From NCBI RefSeq assembly GCF_036311985.1, contig NZ_JAZDCJ010000013.1: a stretch of DNA of 64,000 nt; one strand, written 5' to 3'. This document shows positions 32,139 to 40,556 of the stretch, in pieces. The stretch comes from JAZDCJ01 sp036311985 (GTDB lineage: Bacteria > Actinomycetota > Actinomycetes > Actinomycetales > Micrococcaceae). The position numbers and the translations under genes were made by a program. Positions within the stretch are counted from its first letter, which is position 1; each line of letters opens with the position of its first letter. Below the pieces are notes generated by a model. It had not been told where the DNA came from. It worked only from the letters and a program-made list of their open reading frames with translations, and did not search any database.

Positions 32139-33269
32139 TCACCGCCGATTCACCGCACTTTTTTGCCATGCGCCTTCGGAATGCACCGGCACGAATCCCA
32201 TGGCGACGTTGATGGCGAGCATGTGCTCGTTTTCCTCGGCGTTCCACGTGTAGACGCGTCCGACATGGGGAAACGCTTCCAGCGTCCTCTTCAGGTTCAC
32301 GGTCTTGACGAGCATGCCGAGCCGGTGGCCCCGGTGGCCGCCCATCACGAGGGTGTCCTCCTGATAGGCCACCGTGGGCTTCTCGCGCATGACAAGCAAC
32401 ACAGTAAAGGCCACCAGATCGCCGCTCGCGCGGTGCACGGCACACGTCGTGACGAGCTCGTTGTCCCGACGCTCGTCCCGGTCCTCGGCCGTGCGCAGCC
32501 GCGCCTCGTCCCAGACCGACTCCTCCCACTCGAGCCCGCCCAGGGGAGGATCGACGTCCATGCGCTCCACCATGCGGCAGTAGTCCTCGACGGCGTCCTC
32601 CGGGACGCGCCCGACCCAGCTGACGACGTCGTACTCCTCCTCCGACGCGGCCCTCGCCCGGGCCTCCAGGTCCTCGAGCAGCCCCGCGGGCCGCGGGAGG
32701 TCCATGCGGCTCACCCGCTCGACCTGCTTGAGCTCCATGCCCAGGGAGCGGGCGAACAACGTCGTCGGGGAATCGGCCGGCACGGCGCCGTCGCCCTTGC
32801 TCGGAAGCACGAGCGAGCCCTCGGGCCCCTCGCCCGGCAGCGGCGCCGTCGGATAGTCGACCCAGGCATTGAGCCGCGTGCGTCCGAGGTCCACGCACGC
32901 GTCCTCGGCCGCCCGGAAGAGCGCCGTGCCGATTCCCCGGCGCCGGTGCGCCGGGTCGACGGCGACATAGGCGATCGCCATGTCCGTGTTCTCGGCCAGC
33001 GGCAAGTGCACCGCGGCGACCCCGATGATCCTGCCGGCCCCGTCCCGTGCCGCGAAGCGCAGCGACCGCGTGTACGGCGTCTCCTCGTGGCCCACGAGCG
33101 CCCGTACCGGGCCCTCGATGAAGTCGCCATGGCCAAGGACCCCGGCCTGCGAGGACTCGACGAGCTCGACGGAGGCGATGTAGTCCCCGGCCCCGGGCGC
33201 GTCGAGCGACGGCGGGATGGGCAGCTCGGCGACGGTGAACCCGCGGGTGGCGGGGGCGGTGGTGTCCAT
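32139..33269 (-). CDS. Two-domain GNAT N-acetyltransferase
   Basis: This 376-residue protein has two GNAT folds. The N-terminal domain carries an acetyl-CoA motif AYVAVDPAHRRRGIGTALF (about residues 100-120). The C-terminal domain carries VMGGHRGHRLGMLVKTVNLK and ends WNAEENEHMLAINVAMGFVP. The ATG at 33269 follows AGGA at suitable spacing; an in-frame upstream codon at 33317 lies inside a palindrome and is unlikely. The substrate is unknown; the tandem layout resembles MshD-type and other actinobacterial acetyltransferases. The perfect AT-rich palindrome at 33296-33317 is probably its operator. Confidence 0.85.
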   Translation of the reverse strand: MDTTAPATRGFTVAELPIPPSLDAPGAGDYIASVELVESSQAGVLGHGDFIEGPVRALVGHEETPYTRSLRFAARDGAGRIIGVAAVHLPLAENTDMAIAYVAVDPAHRRRGIGTALFRAAEDACVDLGRTRLNAWVDYPTAPLPGEGPEGSLVLPSKGDGAVPADSPTTLFARSLGMELKQVERVSRMDLPRPAGLLEDLEARARAASEEEYDVVSWVGRVPEDAVEDYCRMVERMDVDPPLGGLEWEESVWDEARLRTAEDRDERRDNELVTTCAVHRASGDLVAFTVLLVMREKPTVAYQEDTLVMGGHRGHRLGMLVKTVNLKRTLEAFPHVGRVYTWNAEENEHMLAINVAMGFVPVHSEGAWQKSAVNRR

Positions 33270-33295
33270 GACGGTTCCTCGGCAAGGTAGGAGAT

Positions 33296-33317
33296 GTGAT
33301 TGAGATTTCTCAATCAC
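33296..33317. promoter_or_regulatory. Perfect 22-bp palindrome upstream of the GNAT gene
   Basis: Two perfect 10-bp arms, GTGATTGAGA and TCTCAATCAC, are separated by TT, in a region much richer in A/T than the genome. It lies 27 nt upstream of the GNAT start, between promoter and ribosome-binding site, and looks like the operator of a dimeric repressor. The regulator is not encoded next to it. Confidence 0.65.
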
Positions 33318-33360
33318 ACTTTAGACCCAGCCCGCGGAACCTGGCAATGGCCCCGGCGAC

Positions 33361-33401
33361 AAAAAGCAGGGCCCGTTCCGCCGAAGCGGAACGGGCCCTG
33401 C
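33361..33401 (-). terminator. Terminator of the secE-nusG-rplK-rplA transcript
   Basis: A perfect 16-bp stem (33366-33381 with 33386-33401) has a loop reading UUCG in the minus-strand RNA and is followed by five U (33365-33361). This is a classical intrinsic terminator, 34 nt after the rplA stop. Confidence 0.9.
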
Positions 33402-33434
33402 CGGACCTGACCGGCCGTGCGGCCGGAGGGGGTC

Positions 33435-34139
33435 CTAGGCGCCGACGACCTTGGTCACGTTCGGGTCCACGGGGATGCCCGGGCCGAAGGTGGTGGAGAC
33501 GGTGGCCTTCTGGATGTAGCGGCCCTTGGAAGCGGACGGCTTCAGGCGGAGCACTTCCTCCAGCGCCGCGGCGTAGTTCTCCGCGAGCTTGTCCTGCTCG
33601 AAGGAGACCTTGCCGATGATGAAGTGGAGGTTGGAGTGCTTGTCGACGCGGAAGTCGATCTTGCCGCCCTTGATGTCGTTGACGGCCTTGGCGACGTCCA
33701 TGGTCACCGTGCCGACCTTCGGGTTCGGCATCAGGTTGCGGGGGCCGAGGACCTTGCCCAGGCGGCCGACCTTGCCCATGAGGTCCGGGGTCGCCACGGC
33801 GGCGTCGAAGTCGGTCCAGCCGCCCGCGATCTTCTCGATCAGGTCGTCGGAGCCGACGAAGTCGGCGCCGGCGGCGATCGCGGCCTCGGCCTTGTCGCCG
33901 TTCGCGAAGACCAGGACGCGGGCGGTCTTGCCCGTGCCGTGCGGGAGGTTCACCGTGCCGCGGACCATCTGGTCCGCCTTGCGCGGGTCGACGCCCAGGC
34001 GGAAGGCGACCTCGACGGTCGCGTCCGTCTTGGCGGAACCGGTCTCGCGGGCCAGGGCGATCGCCTCGACCGGGGTGTAGACCTTGTCGCCGTCGATCTT
34101 GGCGACGGCTGCCTCGTATGCTTTGCTGCGCTTTGCCAT
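33435..34139 (-). CDS. rplA: 50S ribosomal protein L1
   Basis: L1 (234 residues) forms the mobile L1 stalk involved in release of deacylated tRNA. The N-terminus MAKRSKAYEAAVAKID and the L1 signature region LGKVLGPRNLMPNPKVGTV are present, and the two-domain length is normal. It follows rplK after a 141-nt gap containing a hairpin and is the last gene before a U-tailed terminator. In other bacteria L1 represses rplK-rplA; no clear L1 site was identified here. Confidence 0.98.
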   Translation of the reverse strand: MAKRSKAYEAAVAKIDGDKVYTPVEAIALARETGSAKTDATVEVAFRLGVDPRKADQMVRGTVNLPHGTGKTARVLVFANGDKAEAAIAAGADFVGSDDLIEKIAGGWTDFDAAVATPDLMGKVGRLGKVLGPRNLMPNPKVGTVTMDVAKAVNDIKGGKIDFRVDKHSNLHFIIGKVSFEQDKLAENYAAALEEVLRLKPSASKGRYIQKATVSTTFGPGIPVDPNVTKVVGA

Positions 34140-34195
34140 CTGCTTGTTCTCCTTATGCAGTCGTGGTCTCGTGGATCGCGCTCGACCCTGCCACT

Positions 34196-34237
34196 ACGAC
34201 GGCGGTGGCGCGCACCCTCGGTGCGTTTCGCCGTCGT
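34196..34237 (-). repeat. Hairpin between rplK and rplA
   Basis: A 9-bp outer stem (34196-34204 with 34229-34237) encloses a GC-rich inner stem of about 6 bp (GCGCACC and GGTGCGT). It lies in the 141-nt gap between rplK and rplA and may be a processing or regulatory element. Confidence 0.5.
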
Positions 34238-34280
34238 TTCCTCTGGTTGGATTGCCTCCGGTGGGAGGCGGGGGTGGGTG

Positions 34281-34712
34281 TTAGCCCTCGACCGTGATGC
34301 CCATGGAGCGGGCGGTGCCGGCGATGATCTTGGCCGCGGCCTTGATGTCGTTGGCGTTGAGGTCTTCCATCTTGGTCGTCGCGATCTCCTCGACCTGCGC
34401 CTGGGTCAGCTTCGCCACCTTGTCGGTGTGCGGGGTGGCCGATCCCTTGGCGACGCCTGCGGCCTTCTTGATCAGCTCGGCTGCCGGCGGGGTCTTGGTG
34501 ATGAAGGTGAAGGAGCGGTCTTCGTAGACCGTGATCTCCACGGGGATCACATTGCCGCGCTGCGCTTCGGTGGCGGCGTTGTAAGCCTTGCAGAACTCCA
34601 TGATGTTGACACCGTGCTGACCAAGCGCGGGACCGATCGGCGGGGCCGGGTTGGCGGCACCTGCCTGGATCTGCAGCTTGATGAGGCCGGTGACCTTTTT
34701 CTTCGGGGCCAT
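34281..34712 (-). CDS. rplK: 50S ribosomal protein L11
   Basis: L11 (143 residues) lies at the GTPase-associated centre and is needed for RelA activation and thiopeptide sensitivity in other bacteria. It has the proline-rich N-terminal domain ([20 protein letters not shown]) and the RNA-binding C-terminal domain. Length is normal. It lies 128 nt downstream of nusG and upstream of rplA, the standard order. Confidence 0.98.
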
Positions 34713-34840
34713 GTCGGGTCCTTCTTCTCATTGCGTTTCCCTGGGACACAGGAGCGTGCTCCAGGGGGTTGGCCGCCGTGGCGCGGCGGCCGGATCGCCG
34801 GCACCGGTAAAGCGGCCGGTGGAGGCGAGGTCTTGGGTGG

Positions 34841-35716
34841 CTACTGGATCTTGGTGACCTGGTTGAAGGACAGGGTCACCGGCGTCTCGCGCTCGAAGAT
34901 CGAGACGAGGACCACCAGCTGCTGGGACTCCAGCTTGATCTCGGAGATCGTCGCCGGAAGGGTCTCGAACGGGCCGTCGTTGACGGTCACCGACTCGCCG
35001 ACCGTGAAGTCGACGTTCACCTGGGTGATCGGAGCGCGGCCCGGCTTGGTGGACGCGGCCTGCTCCTCCGTGATGATCGTGTGCTCGAGCATCGAGAACA
35101 CCTCGTCGAGGCTCAACGGCACCGGATCGTGGGCGTTGCCGACGAAGCCCGTCACGCCCGGGGTGTGGCGCACGGCGCCCCACGAGGCGTCGGTGAGCTC
35201 CATGCGCACGAGCACGTAGCCGGGAATGCGGACGCGGCGGACGATCTTGCGCGTCGTGTTCTTGATCTCCACGACCTCTTCCATCGGCACCTGGATCTCG
35301 TAGATGAAATCCTCCATGCCGAGGGTCTGGATGCGGGTCTCCAGGTTCACCTTCACGCGGTTCTCGTAGCCGGCGTAGGAGTGGATGACGTACCAGTCGC
35401 CCGGCTGGCGGCGCAGCTGGGTGCGGAACTCCTCCTTGGGGTCCACCTCCGGCGCGGCCTCGGCGCCTTCCGCGTCGTCCTCCCCGCCGAGCGCCTCGGC
35501 GTCGTCGTCTGCGGAGTCGGCGTAGTCGTCCGCCTCGTCCTGCCCGGCCTCCGCGTCGTCGCCGTCGGCTCCGGACACCACGTCCTCCGTGACGGCGTCC
35601 GCGGACGCGTCATCGCCGGAAACGACGGAATCGGCCGACGCCAGCTCGGCGTCGACCTCGGTGGCCTGGTCAGCGGACTCGCCGTTGACCTGCGCTTCGA
35701 GTTCCTTCTCGGACAC
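34841..35716 (-). CDS. nusG: Transcription termination/antitermination protein NusG
   Basis: NusG (291 residues) binds RNA polymerase and couples it to Rho or to the ribosome through S10. The NGN domain starts near residue 105 (GDWYVIHSYAGYENRVKVNL). The KOW domain includes VNDGPFETLPATISEI, and the end is complete (PVTLSFNQVTKIQ). The first ~95 residues are an extension dominated by Asp, Glu, Ala and Ser, which is typical of actinobacterial NusG but long and very acidic here. It lies 70 nt downstream of secE and 128 nt upstream of rplK. Confidence 0.97.
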   Translation of the reverse strand: MSEKELEAQVNGESADQATEVDAELASADSVVSGDDASADAVTEDVVSGADGDDAEAGQDEADDYADSADDDAEALGGEDDAEGAEAAPEVDPKEEFRTQLRRQPGDWYVIHSYAGYENRVKVNLETRIQTLGMEDFIYEIQVPMEEVVEIKNTTRKIVRRVRIPGYVLVRMELTDASWGAVRHTPGVTGFVGNAHDPVPLSLDEVFSMLEHTIITEEQAASTKPGRAPITQVNVDFTVGESVTVNDGPFETLPATISEIKLESQQLVVLVSIFERETPVTLSFNQVTKIQ

Positions 35717-35786
35717 TAGGGTTTCCTGCTTTCTTTGACGGTGACACCAGGGCGGTTCGCCGGGCGGCTCGGCCCGGCGGCTGACC

Positions 35787-36059
35787 TTACTGCTCCGGCG
35801 GATTCGTGAAGACGAAGATGGAGCCCTGGCCGAACACGAAGTCCAGAGCGGTGACGATCAGCATCACCACGATGACGAATCCCAGGACCATCAGGGTGTA
35901 GTTGACCAGTTCGCTGCGGGTCGGGGTGACGACCTTCTTCAGCTCGGCGACGACCTGGCGGAAGAACAGGAAGATGCGGGCGAAGAAGCCGCCCTTGTCC
36001 TTGGCGCCTTTCCGGTCCCGCGGTGCACCCTGCGGTTCGCCCGCAGCCGTTTCGGTCAC
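35787..36059 (-). CDS. secE: Preprotein translocase subunit SecE
   Basis: SecE (90 residues) is the essential small subunit of the SecYEG export channel. The N-terminal tail is polar. An amphipathic helix follows (FRQVVAELKKVVTPTRSELV), then one membrane segment (residues about 57-75). The start is GTG at 36059 with GAGGA upstream. The order tRNA-Trp, secE, nusG, rplK, rplA is the usual bacterial arrangement. Confidence 0.96.
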   Translation of the reverse strand: MTETAAGEPQGAPRDRKGAKDKGGFFARIFLFFRQVVAELKKVVTPTRSELVNYTLMVLGFVIVVMLIVTALDFVFGQGSIFVFTNPPEQ

Positions 36060-36184
36060 TGTTCCTCGTTTCGCGTTTTCGCTTCTTGAAACAATCACGG
36101 TGCACCGCAGCCTGTCGGCCGCAACACACCGTGACGTGGATTTTGCCGAGCTTCTCACGGTGCGAACCGTGGGTTGCCACTGCG

Positions 36185-36257
36185 CAGGGCAGACAGGACT
36201 CGAACCTGCAACCTGCGGTTTTGGAGACCGCTGCGCTACCAATTGCGCCACTACCCT
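36185..36257 (-). tRNA. trpT: tRNA-Trp (CCA anticodon)
   Basis: The minus strand folds as a tRNA of 73 nt. The 7-bp acceptor stem pairs AGGGTAG with CTGCCCT. The anticodon arm is GCGGT-CTCCAAA-ACCGC with anticodon CCA, and the T loop is GGTTCGAGTC. The discriminator base is G and the 3' CCA is not encoded. It lies directly upstream of secE, its usual place. Confidence 0.97.
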
Positions 36258-36340
36258 ATGGATTGGAACCCGTTGTCCTGCGACGTGCCGGTGGGGGCGA
36301 GTGCGCAGTCCATCGAGGCGTATTCCAACACCGAGGAAAC

Positions 36341-36369
36341 AGTCTACGCAATCCTGAAGCACAAGTCGA
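36341..36369 (-). promoter_or_regulatory. Candidate promoter for tRNA-Trp/secE
   Basis: On the minus strand TCGACT (36369-36364) and TAGACT (36346-36341) are separated by 17 nt. Transcription would start near 36334, about 77 nt before tRNA-Trp. The remaining gap (36258-36460) also has to hold the promoter of the divergent aminotransferase gene; TAAGCT at 36415-36420 is a possible -10 for it. Confidence 0.5.
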
Positions 36370-36460
36370 ACCGGCGGCCGGGACGCAATCAGGTGATCGC
36401 GGCCCGCCTCGTGGCTAAGCTGGGAGGACGCGCCCACCCCACCCGTCAGGAAGCGAATCC

Positions 36461-37660
36461 ATGTCCCGCATTTCCCGCCGCATCGGTTCCATCGCAGAAT
36501 CCGCAACCCTCGCCGTCGACGCCAAGGCCAAGGCCCTCAAGGCGGCAGGCCGTCCCGTGATCGGCTTCGGCGCCGGCGAGCCGGACTTCCCGACGCCCGA
36601 CTACGTGGTGGAGGCCGCCGTCGCCGCGGCCCGTGAACCGCGCTTCCACCGCTATTCCCCCGCGGCCGGCCTGCCCGAGCTCAAGGCCGCGATCGCCGAG
36701 AAGACGCTGCGCGATTCCGGCTACTCGATCGAGGCATCCCAGGTCCTCGTGACCAACGGCGGCAAGCAGGCCGTCTACAACGCGTTCGCGACGCTCCTGG
36801 ATCCGGGCGACGAGGTCATCGTCCCCACGCCGTTCTGGACCACCTACCCGGAGGCCATCCGCCTCGCGGGCGGCGTGCCCGTCGAGGTCTTCGCCGGTCC
36901 GGAGCAGGGCTACCTCGTCACGGTCGAGCAGCTCGAGGCGGCCGTGACGGACCGCACCAAGGTGCTGCTGTTCGTCTCCCCGTCCAACCCCACCGGCGCC
37001 GTCTACACCCCGGAGCAGGTCGCCGAGATCGGACGCTGGGCCGCGGAGAAGGGCCTCTGGGTCGTCACCGACGAGATCTACGAGCACCTGACGTACGACG
37101 GCGCCGAGTTCACCTCGATCGCCACGGCCGCTCCCGAGCTCGGGGACCGCGTCGTGATCCTCAACGGTGTCGCCAAGACCTACGCCATGACCGGCTGGCG
37201 TGTGGGATGGATGGCCGGCCCGGCCGACGTCGTCAAGGCCGCCACGAACCTCCAGTCCCACGCGACCTCCAACGTCTCCAACGTGTCCCAGATGGCGGCC
37301 CTCGCCGCCGTCTCCGGTCCGCTCGACGCCGTGGCCGAGATGCGCGTCGCCTTCGACCGCCGCCGCCAGGCCATGGTCGCGGCCCTCAACGCGATCGACG
37401 GCGTCGAGTGCCCCGTCCCGCAAGGCGCCTTCTACGCCTACGCCGACGTGCGCGGCCTCCTGGGCCGTGAGATCGACGGCGTTCGTCCGGCCACCTCGGC
37501 GGAGCTCGCGGCCCTGATCCTGGACAAGGCCGAGGTCGCGATCGTTCCGGGCGAGGCGTTCGGCCCCTCCGGCTACGTCCGGCTCTCCTACGCGCTCGGC
37601 GACGCCGACCTCGCCGAGGGCGTCGGCCGGATCCAGGACCTCCTCGGCCGCGCCAAGTAG
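36461..37660 (+). CDS. aspC: Class I aminotransferase (probable aspartate aminotransferase)
   Basis: This PLP-dependent transaminase (399 residues) probably interconverts aspartate and oxaloacetate with 2-oxoglutarate/glutamate. The N-terminal block GFGAGEPDFPTP and the motif SPSNPTGAVY are present. The PLP lysine is Lys239 in NGVAKTYAMTGWR, and GWRVGW follows. It belongs to the subgroup of aspartate aminotransferases common in Gram-positive bacteria; specificity for aspartate over other dicarboxylic or aromatic substrates is inferred. AGGAAG precedes the ATG. It diverges from tRNA-Trp/secE and ends at a hairpin. Confidence 0.9.
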   Translation: MSRISRRIGSIAESATLAVDAKAKALKAAGRPVIGFGAGEPDFPTPDYVVEAAVAAAREPRFHRYSPAAGLPELKAAIAEKTLRDSGYSIEASQVLVTNGGKQAVYNAFATLLDPGDEVIVPTPFWTTYPEAIRLAGGVPVEVFAGPEQGYLVTVEQLEAAVTDRTKVLLFVSPSNPTGAVYTPEQVAEIGRWAAEKGLWVVTDEIYEHLTYDGAEFTSIATAAPELGDRVVILNGVAKTYAMTGWRVGWMAGPADVVKAATNLQSHATSNVSNVSQMAALAAVSGPLDAVAEMRVAFDRRRQAMVAALNAIDGVECPVPQGAFYAYADVRGLLGREIDGVRPATSAELAALILDKAEVAIVPGEAFGPSGYVRLSYALGDADLAEGVGRIQDLLGRAK

Positions 37661-37688
37661 GCCCGGCGCCGTAGACCGGACGCCATAG

Positions 37689-37709
37689 CCCGGGCAGCGG
37701 CCGCCCGGG
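37689..37709. terminator. Stem-loop between aminotransferase and frameshifted remnant
   Basis: A 7-bp stem CCCGGGC/GCCCGGG (37689-37695 with 37703-37709) has a 7-nt loop. It fills the gap between two convergent coding regions and probably terminates both. Confidence 0.6.
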
Positions 37710-38376
37710 TCAACCGGCGAACCACGCGTCGACCTCCTCGACGGCCCGCTGCGGTTTCCGGAGCACCCACCGCGCCGGGATCCTGAGCAGGTGCCTCCGG
37801 GCGCGGCTCGCCGCGTTGCCCCGCCGGCGGTTGCGCGCCGGGGTCGACGCGGTCGAGGATCCGCCGGGCCGAGGACGAGCCGGGACCGAGGACCCGCTGA
37901 CGCGCGTCGTCCATCGTGAAGAGGCCGCGGTTCACGGCCGACTCGACCGTCACGAGGGCCTCCAGTTCCGGCAGGCACCGCATGACCTGGCCGAGGACCT
38001 GCCCCACGGGGAGCACGTCGTCGAGGCGGGCGAGAAGATGCAGGACGACGGGCGGTGCCTCCGGCCACGGCCGCCGCGGCCTCGCCATCCGGGTCGCCAC
38101 GTGCACGGATGCCCCCGGCCGCCAGATGGACAGCCCCATCGCCTCGGCAGCCGTGACGCAGGCGGGCGCTCCGCGCATCTCCCGAGCCACCACGCTGGCC
38201 CACGGCATGCCGGGGACGTAGAGGAGCCCGGACGGCGTCCGTTCGACGGCGGGTCCCAGAGGGGGCTCCTCCAGTGCACGCCATCCCACGCCGGCCGCCC
38301 GCAGCTCCCGGGCGCTGGCCGGCCTGCCCCACTCCTCCAGGACCGATTCGACGGATGGCCCCCCTCGTCGCGCCAT
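37710..38376 (-). pseudogene. Frameshifted gene remnant (AbiEi/DUF559-like hypothetical protein)
   Basis: From ATG 38376 one frame encodes about 175 residues of normal, high-GC3 coding sequence (GGPSVESVLEEWGRPAS through FTMDDARQRVLGPGSSSARR). From about 37800-37860 to TGA 37710 the coding signal moves to the next frame, ending IPARWVLRKPQRAVEEVDAW. The span of 667 nt is not a multiple of three. The N-terminal half resembles, from memory, actinobacterial proteins related to AbiEi antitoxins or carrying a C-terminal DUF559 domain. No such C-terminal domain is present, so it looks truncated as well as shifted. A sequencing error is the alternative. Confidence 0.55.
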
Positions 38377-38509
38377 GCCCCCACCCTGCCACCGGCTCCC
38401 TGCCCCGGGCGCGGCCAGCGGCCCCCTGTGGAGAACCGGAGCCTGGTTCCCGGTGCAGGGACCGCGGTGGAGGCCAAGTGCAGGGCGGCAGACCACGCGC
38501 GGGGCGCGC

Positions 38510-39163
38510 CTACAGGATCCGCCGGTCCACGGCCCAGCGGGTCAGCTCGTGACGGTTGGAGAGCTGGAGCTTGCGCAAGACGGAGGACACATGGGTCTCG
38601 ACGGTCTTGACGGAGATGAACAGGTCCTTGGCCACTTCCTTGTAGCTGTAGCCGCGCGCGATGAGCCGCATGACCTCGAGTTCCCGCGCCGAGAGCAGAT
38701 CCAGCTCGTCGTCGGCGCTCACCGCGGCGCTCGTGCCGAAGGCGTCCAGGACGAACCCGGCCAGCCGCGGCGAGAAGACGGCGTCTCCCCCGGCGATGCG
38801 CTCCACGGCGTCCGAGATCTCGCGTCCTGACGCCGACTTGGTGATGTAGCCGCGCGCGCCGGCGCGGATCACGGTCACGACGTCCTCCGCGGCATCGGAG
38901 ACGCTCAAGGCCAGGAACCGCACGTCCCCCAGCATCCCGGCACACGCGGCCAGGACCTCCGCTCCCCCGCCCCCGCGCCCACCGGGCAGGTGCACGTCGA
39001 GGAGGACGACGGCGGGGCGCAGCTCGGTCACGGCGCGCACGGCCCCTTCGACCGTTCCGGCCTCGCCGACGACCTGGATGCGCTCGTCGAGGTCCGCCTT
39101 GAGCCCTGAGCGGAAGATGGCGTGGTCGTCGATGACGACCACCGGGATCGGGGTGCTGCTCAT
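38510..39163 (-). CDS. LuxR-family (NarL-type) response regulator
   Basis: This is a 217-residue two-component response regulator. The receiver domain has the acidic pair in VVIDDHAIFR, the phosphoacceptor Asp56 in LLDVHLPGG, and the conserved Lys in GYITKSASG. The C-terminal LuxR helix-turn-helix starts LSARELEVMRLIARGYS and includes VKTVETHVSSVLRKL. Its ATG overlaps the kinase stop (ATGA), so kinase and regulator are co-translated. The likely targets are the divergent PspC genes, where four GGTTCAGGG-like repeats lie. Confidence 0.93.
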   Translation of the reverse strand: MSSTPIPVVVIDDHAIFRSGLKADLDERIQVVGEAGTVEGAVRAVTELRPAVVLLDVHLPGGRGGGGAEVLAACAGMLGDVRFLALSVSDAAEDVVTVIRAGARGYITKSASGREISDAVERIAGGDAVFSPRLAGFVLDAFGTSAAVSADDELDLLSARELEVMRLIARGYSYKEVAKDLFISVKTVETHVSSVLRKLQLSNRHELTRWAVDRRIL

Positions 39164-40419
39164 GGGGTGCCTGCCTTGTCTTCGGTTCCGTCGGGTTCGT
39201 GGGGCATGGACAGCCGGACCTCGGTGCCGTCCGGGGAGCTGCGGATCGCGGCGCTGCCGCCGTTGCGCTGCATCCGCCCGATGATCGATTCGCGGACGCC
39301 GAGCCGGTCCTCCCCGACGGCGTCGACGTCGAAGCCCCGCCCGCGGTCCCGGACGAACACGTCGACCCCGTCCGCGCGCGCCTCGACGTAGACGGACACG
39401 GTCCCCCCGGCGTGCTTGGCGGCGTTGAGCATGGCCTCGCGCGTCGCCTGCAGGAGCGCGTCGTGCCCCAGCAGCCCGGAGAGCCGGCCCACCACGACGA
39501 CCTCGATCACGGCGTCGTGCGATTCCTCGAGCCGGGCCGCCTCGCCCCGCACGGCCTCGCCGATGTCGCCTTCGGCCGACGGCGCGTCCTGGTAGAGCCA
39601 TTGGCGCAGCTCGCGTTCCTGGGCGCGGGCGAGCCGCAGGACCTGGGCCTCGTCCCCCGCGCGCTTCTGGATCAGGGCCAGGGTCTGCAGCACGGAATCG
39701 TGCAGGTGCGCGGCGATCTCGGCCCGCTCGGACGCGCGGATGCGGGAGGCACGCTCCGCGGCGTAGTCACGCCAGAACCCCAGGCCCCACGGCAGCAGGA
39801 CCAGGACGACGCCGGCCAGGACGACGAGCGAGACGAGCGCCCCGGTCCACAGCGATTCGACGCTGACCGCGCCGGAGACGAGGAAGACGAGGCCGACGAC
39901 GACGAGGCCGAGACCTCCCACGAGTCGCGCGACGCCGGCGGCCCCCTGGGCGCCCATGCTGCGCTTGAGCCCGTCGCGCCGCACCGTGTCGAGCTGCAGC
40001 CAGGCGATGATGGCCCCGGCGACGACGATGACGAGCGGCCAGAGCAGGTTCCAGGCGATCGCGAGCCCCTGCATCTGCGCCACGAGCAGGGCGCCGACGC
40101 CCAGGAGCGCGACGCCGAGCAGGACTTCCCGCGCGGCGGTCCGGCCGAAGGGTCCGGACGCGGCGCCCTGGGCACCCAGGCGTTCGGCGAGGCTCGTGCG
40201 CCTCCCGGCGCCGTCCCGCTCGGCGTCCTCGGCATTGGGCAGCAGGATCCACAGCCACGCGTAGAGCAGGAGCCCGGGCCCGAACACGGCGGCGACGGCC
40301 ATGGCGATCCGGACCGGGCGCACCTCGAGGCCCAGGTGCCGCGCGATCCCCGCGCACACCCCGGCCACCAGGCGGGTCCCGCCACGGACCAGCGGCGGGC
40401 GGTCGATCGTCTCGGTCAT
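39160..40419 (-). CDS. PspC-domain sensor histidine kinase
   Basis: This 419-residue kinase is a fusion. An N-terminal PspC domain (about residues 8-62, GGTRLVAGVCAGIARHLGLE) is followed by several membrane helices to about residue 215. A HisKA_3-type dimerisation helix has the phospho-acceptor His240 in AAHLHDSVLQTL. The C-terminal ATPase domain has LNAAKHAG and DRGRGFD. It resembles LiaS/NarX-type kinases that sense envelope stress. It overlaps the response regulator by 4 nt and diverges from the PspC/toastrack gene. The ATG at 40419 has GGAGG unusually close, so the exact start is uncertain. Confidence 0.9.
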   Translation of the reverse strand: MTETIDRPPLVRGGTRLVAGVCAGIARHLGLEVRPVRIAMAVAAVFGPGLLLYAWLWILLPNAEDAERDGAGRRTSLAERLGAQGAASGPFGRTAAREVLLGVALLGVGALLVAQMQGLAIAWNLLWPLVIVVAGAIIAWLQLDTVRRDGLKRSMGAQGAAGVARLVGGLGLVVVGLVFLVSGAVSVESLWTGALVSLVVLAGVVLVLLPWGLGFWRDYAAERASRIRASERAEIAAHLHDSVLQTLALIQKRAGDEAQVLRLARAQERELRQWLYQDAPSAEGDIGEAVRGEAARLEESHDAVIEVVVVGRLSGLLGHDALLQATREAMLNAAKHAGGTVSVYVEARADGVDVFVRDRGRGFDVDAVGEDRLGVRESIIGRMQRNGGSAAIRSSPDGTEVRLSMPHEPDGTEDKAGTP

Positions 40420-40445
40420 GCCTCCATCCAAGCACGCCGGGCACG

Positions 40446-40510
40446 GGTTCAGGGGCCGGCTCAGGGGAGAACCCGTGGGGGCCCGGGGCACGTTCAGGGT
40501 CGGTTCAGGG
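40446..40510. promoter_or_regulatory. Four direct repeats in the kinase/PspC divergent promoter
   Basis: The nonamer (G/C)G(T/C)TCAGGG occurs at 40446-40454, 40458-40466, 40491-40499 and 40502-40510, as two pairs spaced 12 and 11 nt start to start, about one helical turn. This is the layout expected for cooperative binding of a LuxR-type regulator dimer, here probably the product of the adjacent gene. Confidence 0.6.
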
Positions 40511-40556
40511 TGGCCCCTCATGGCGGCGCGGGCGGCGGCTGGGAAGGATGGTGGGT

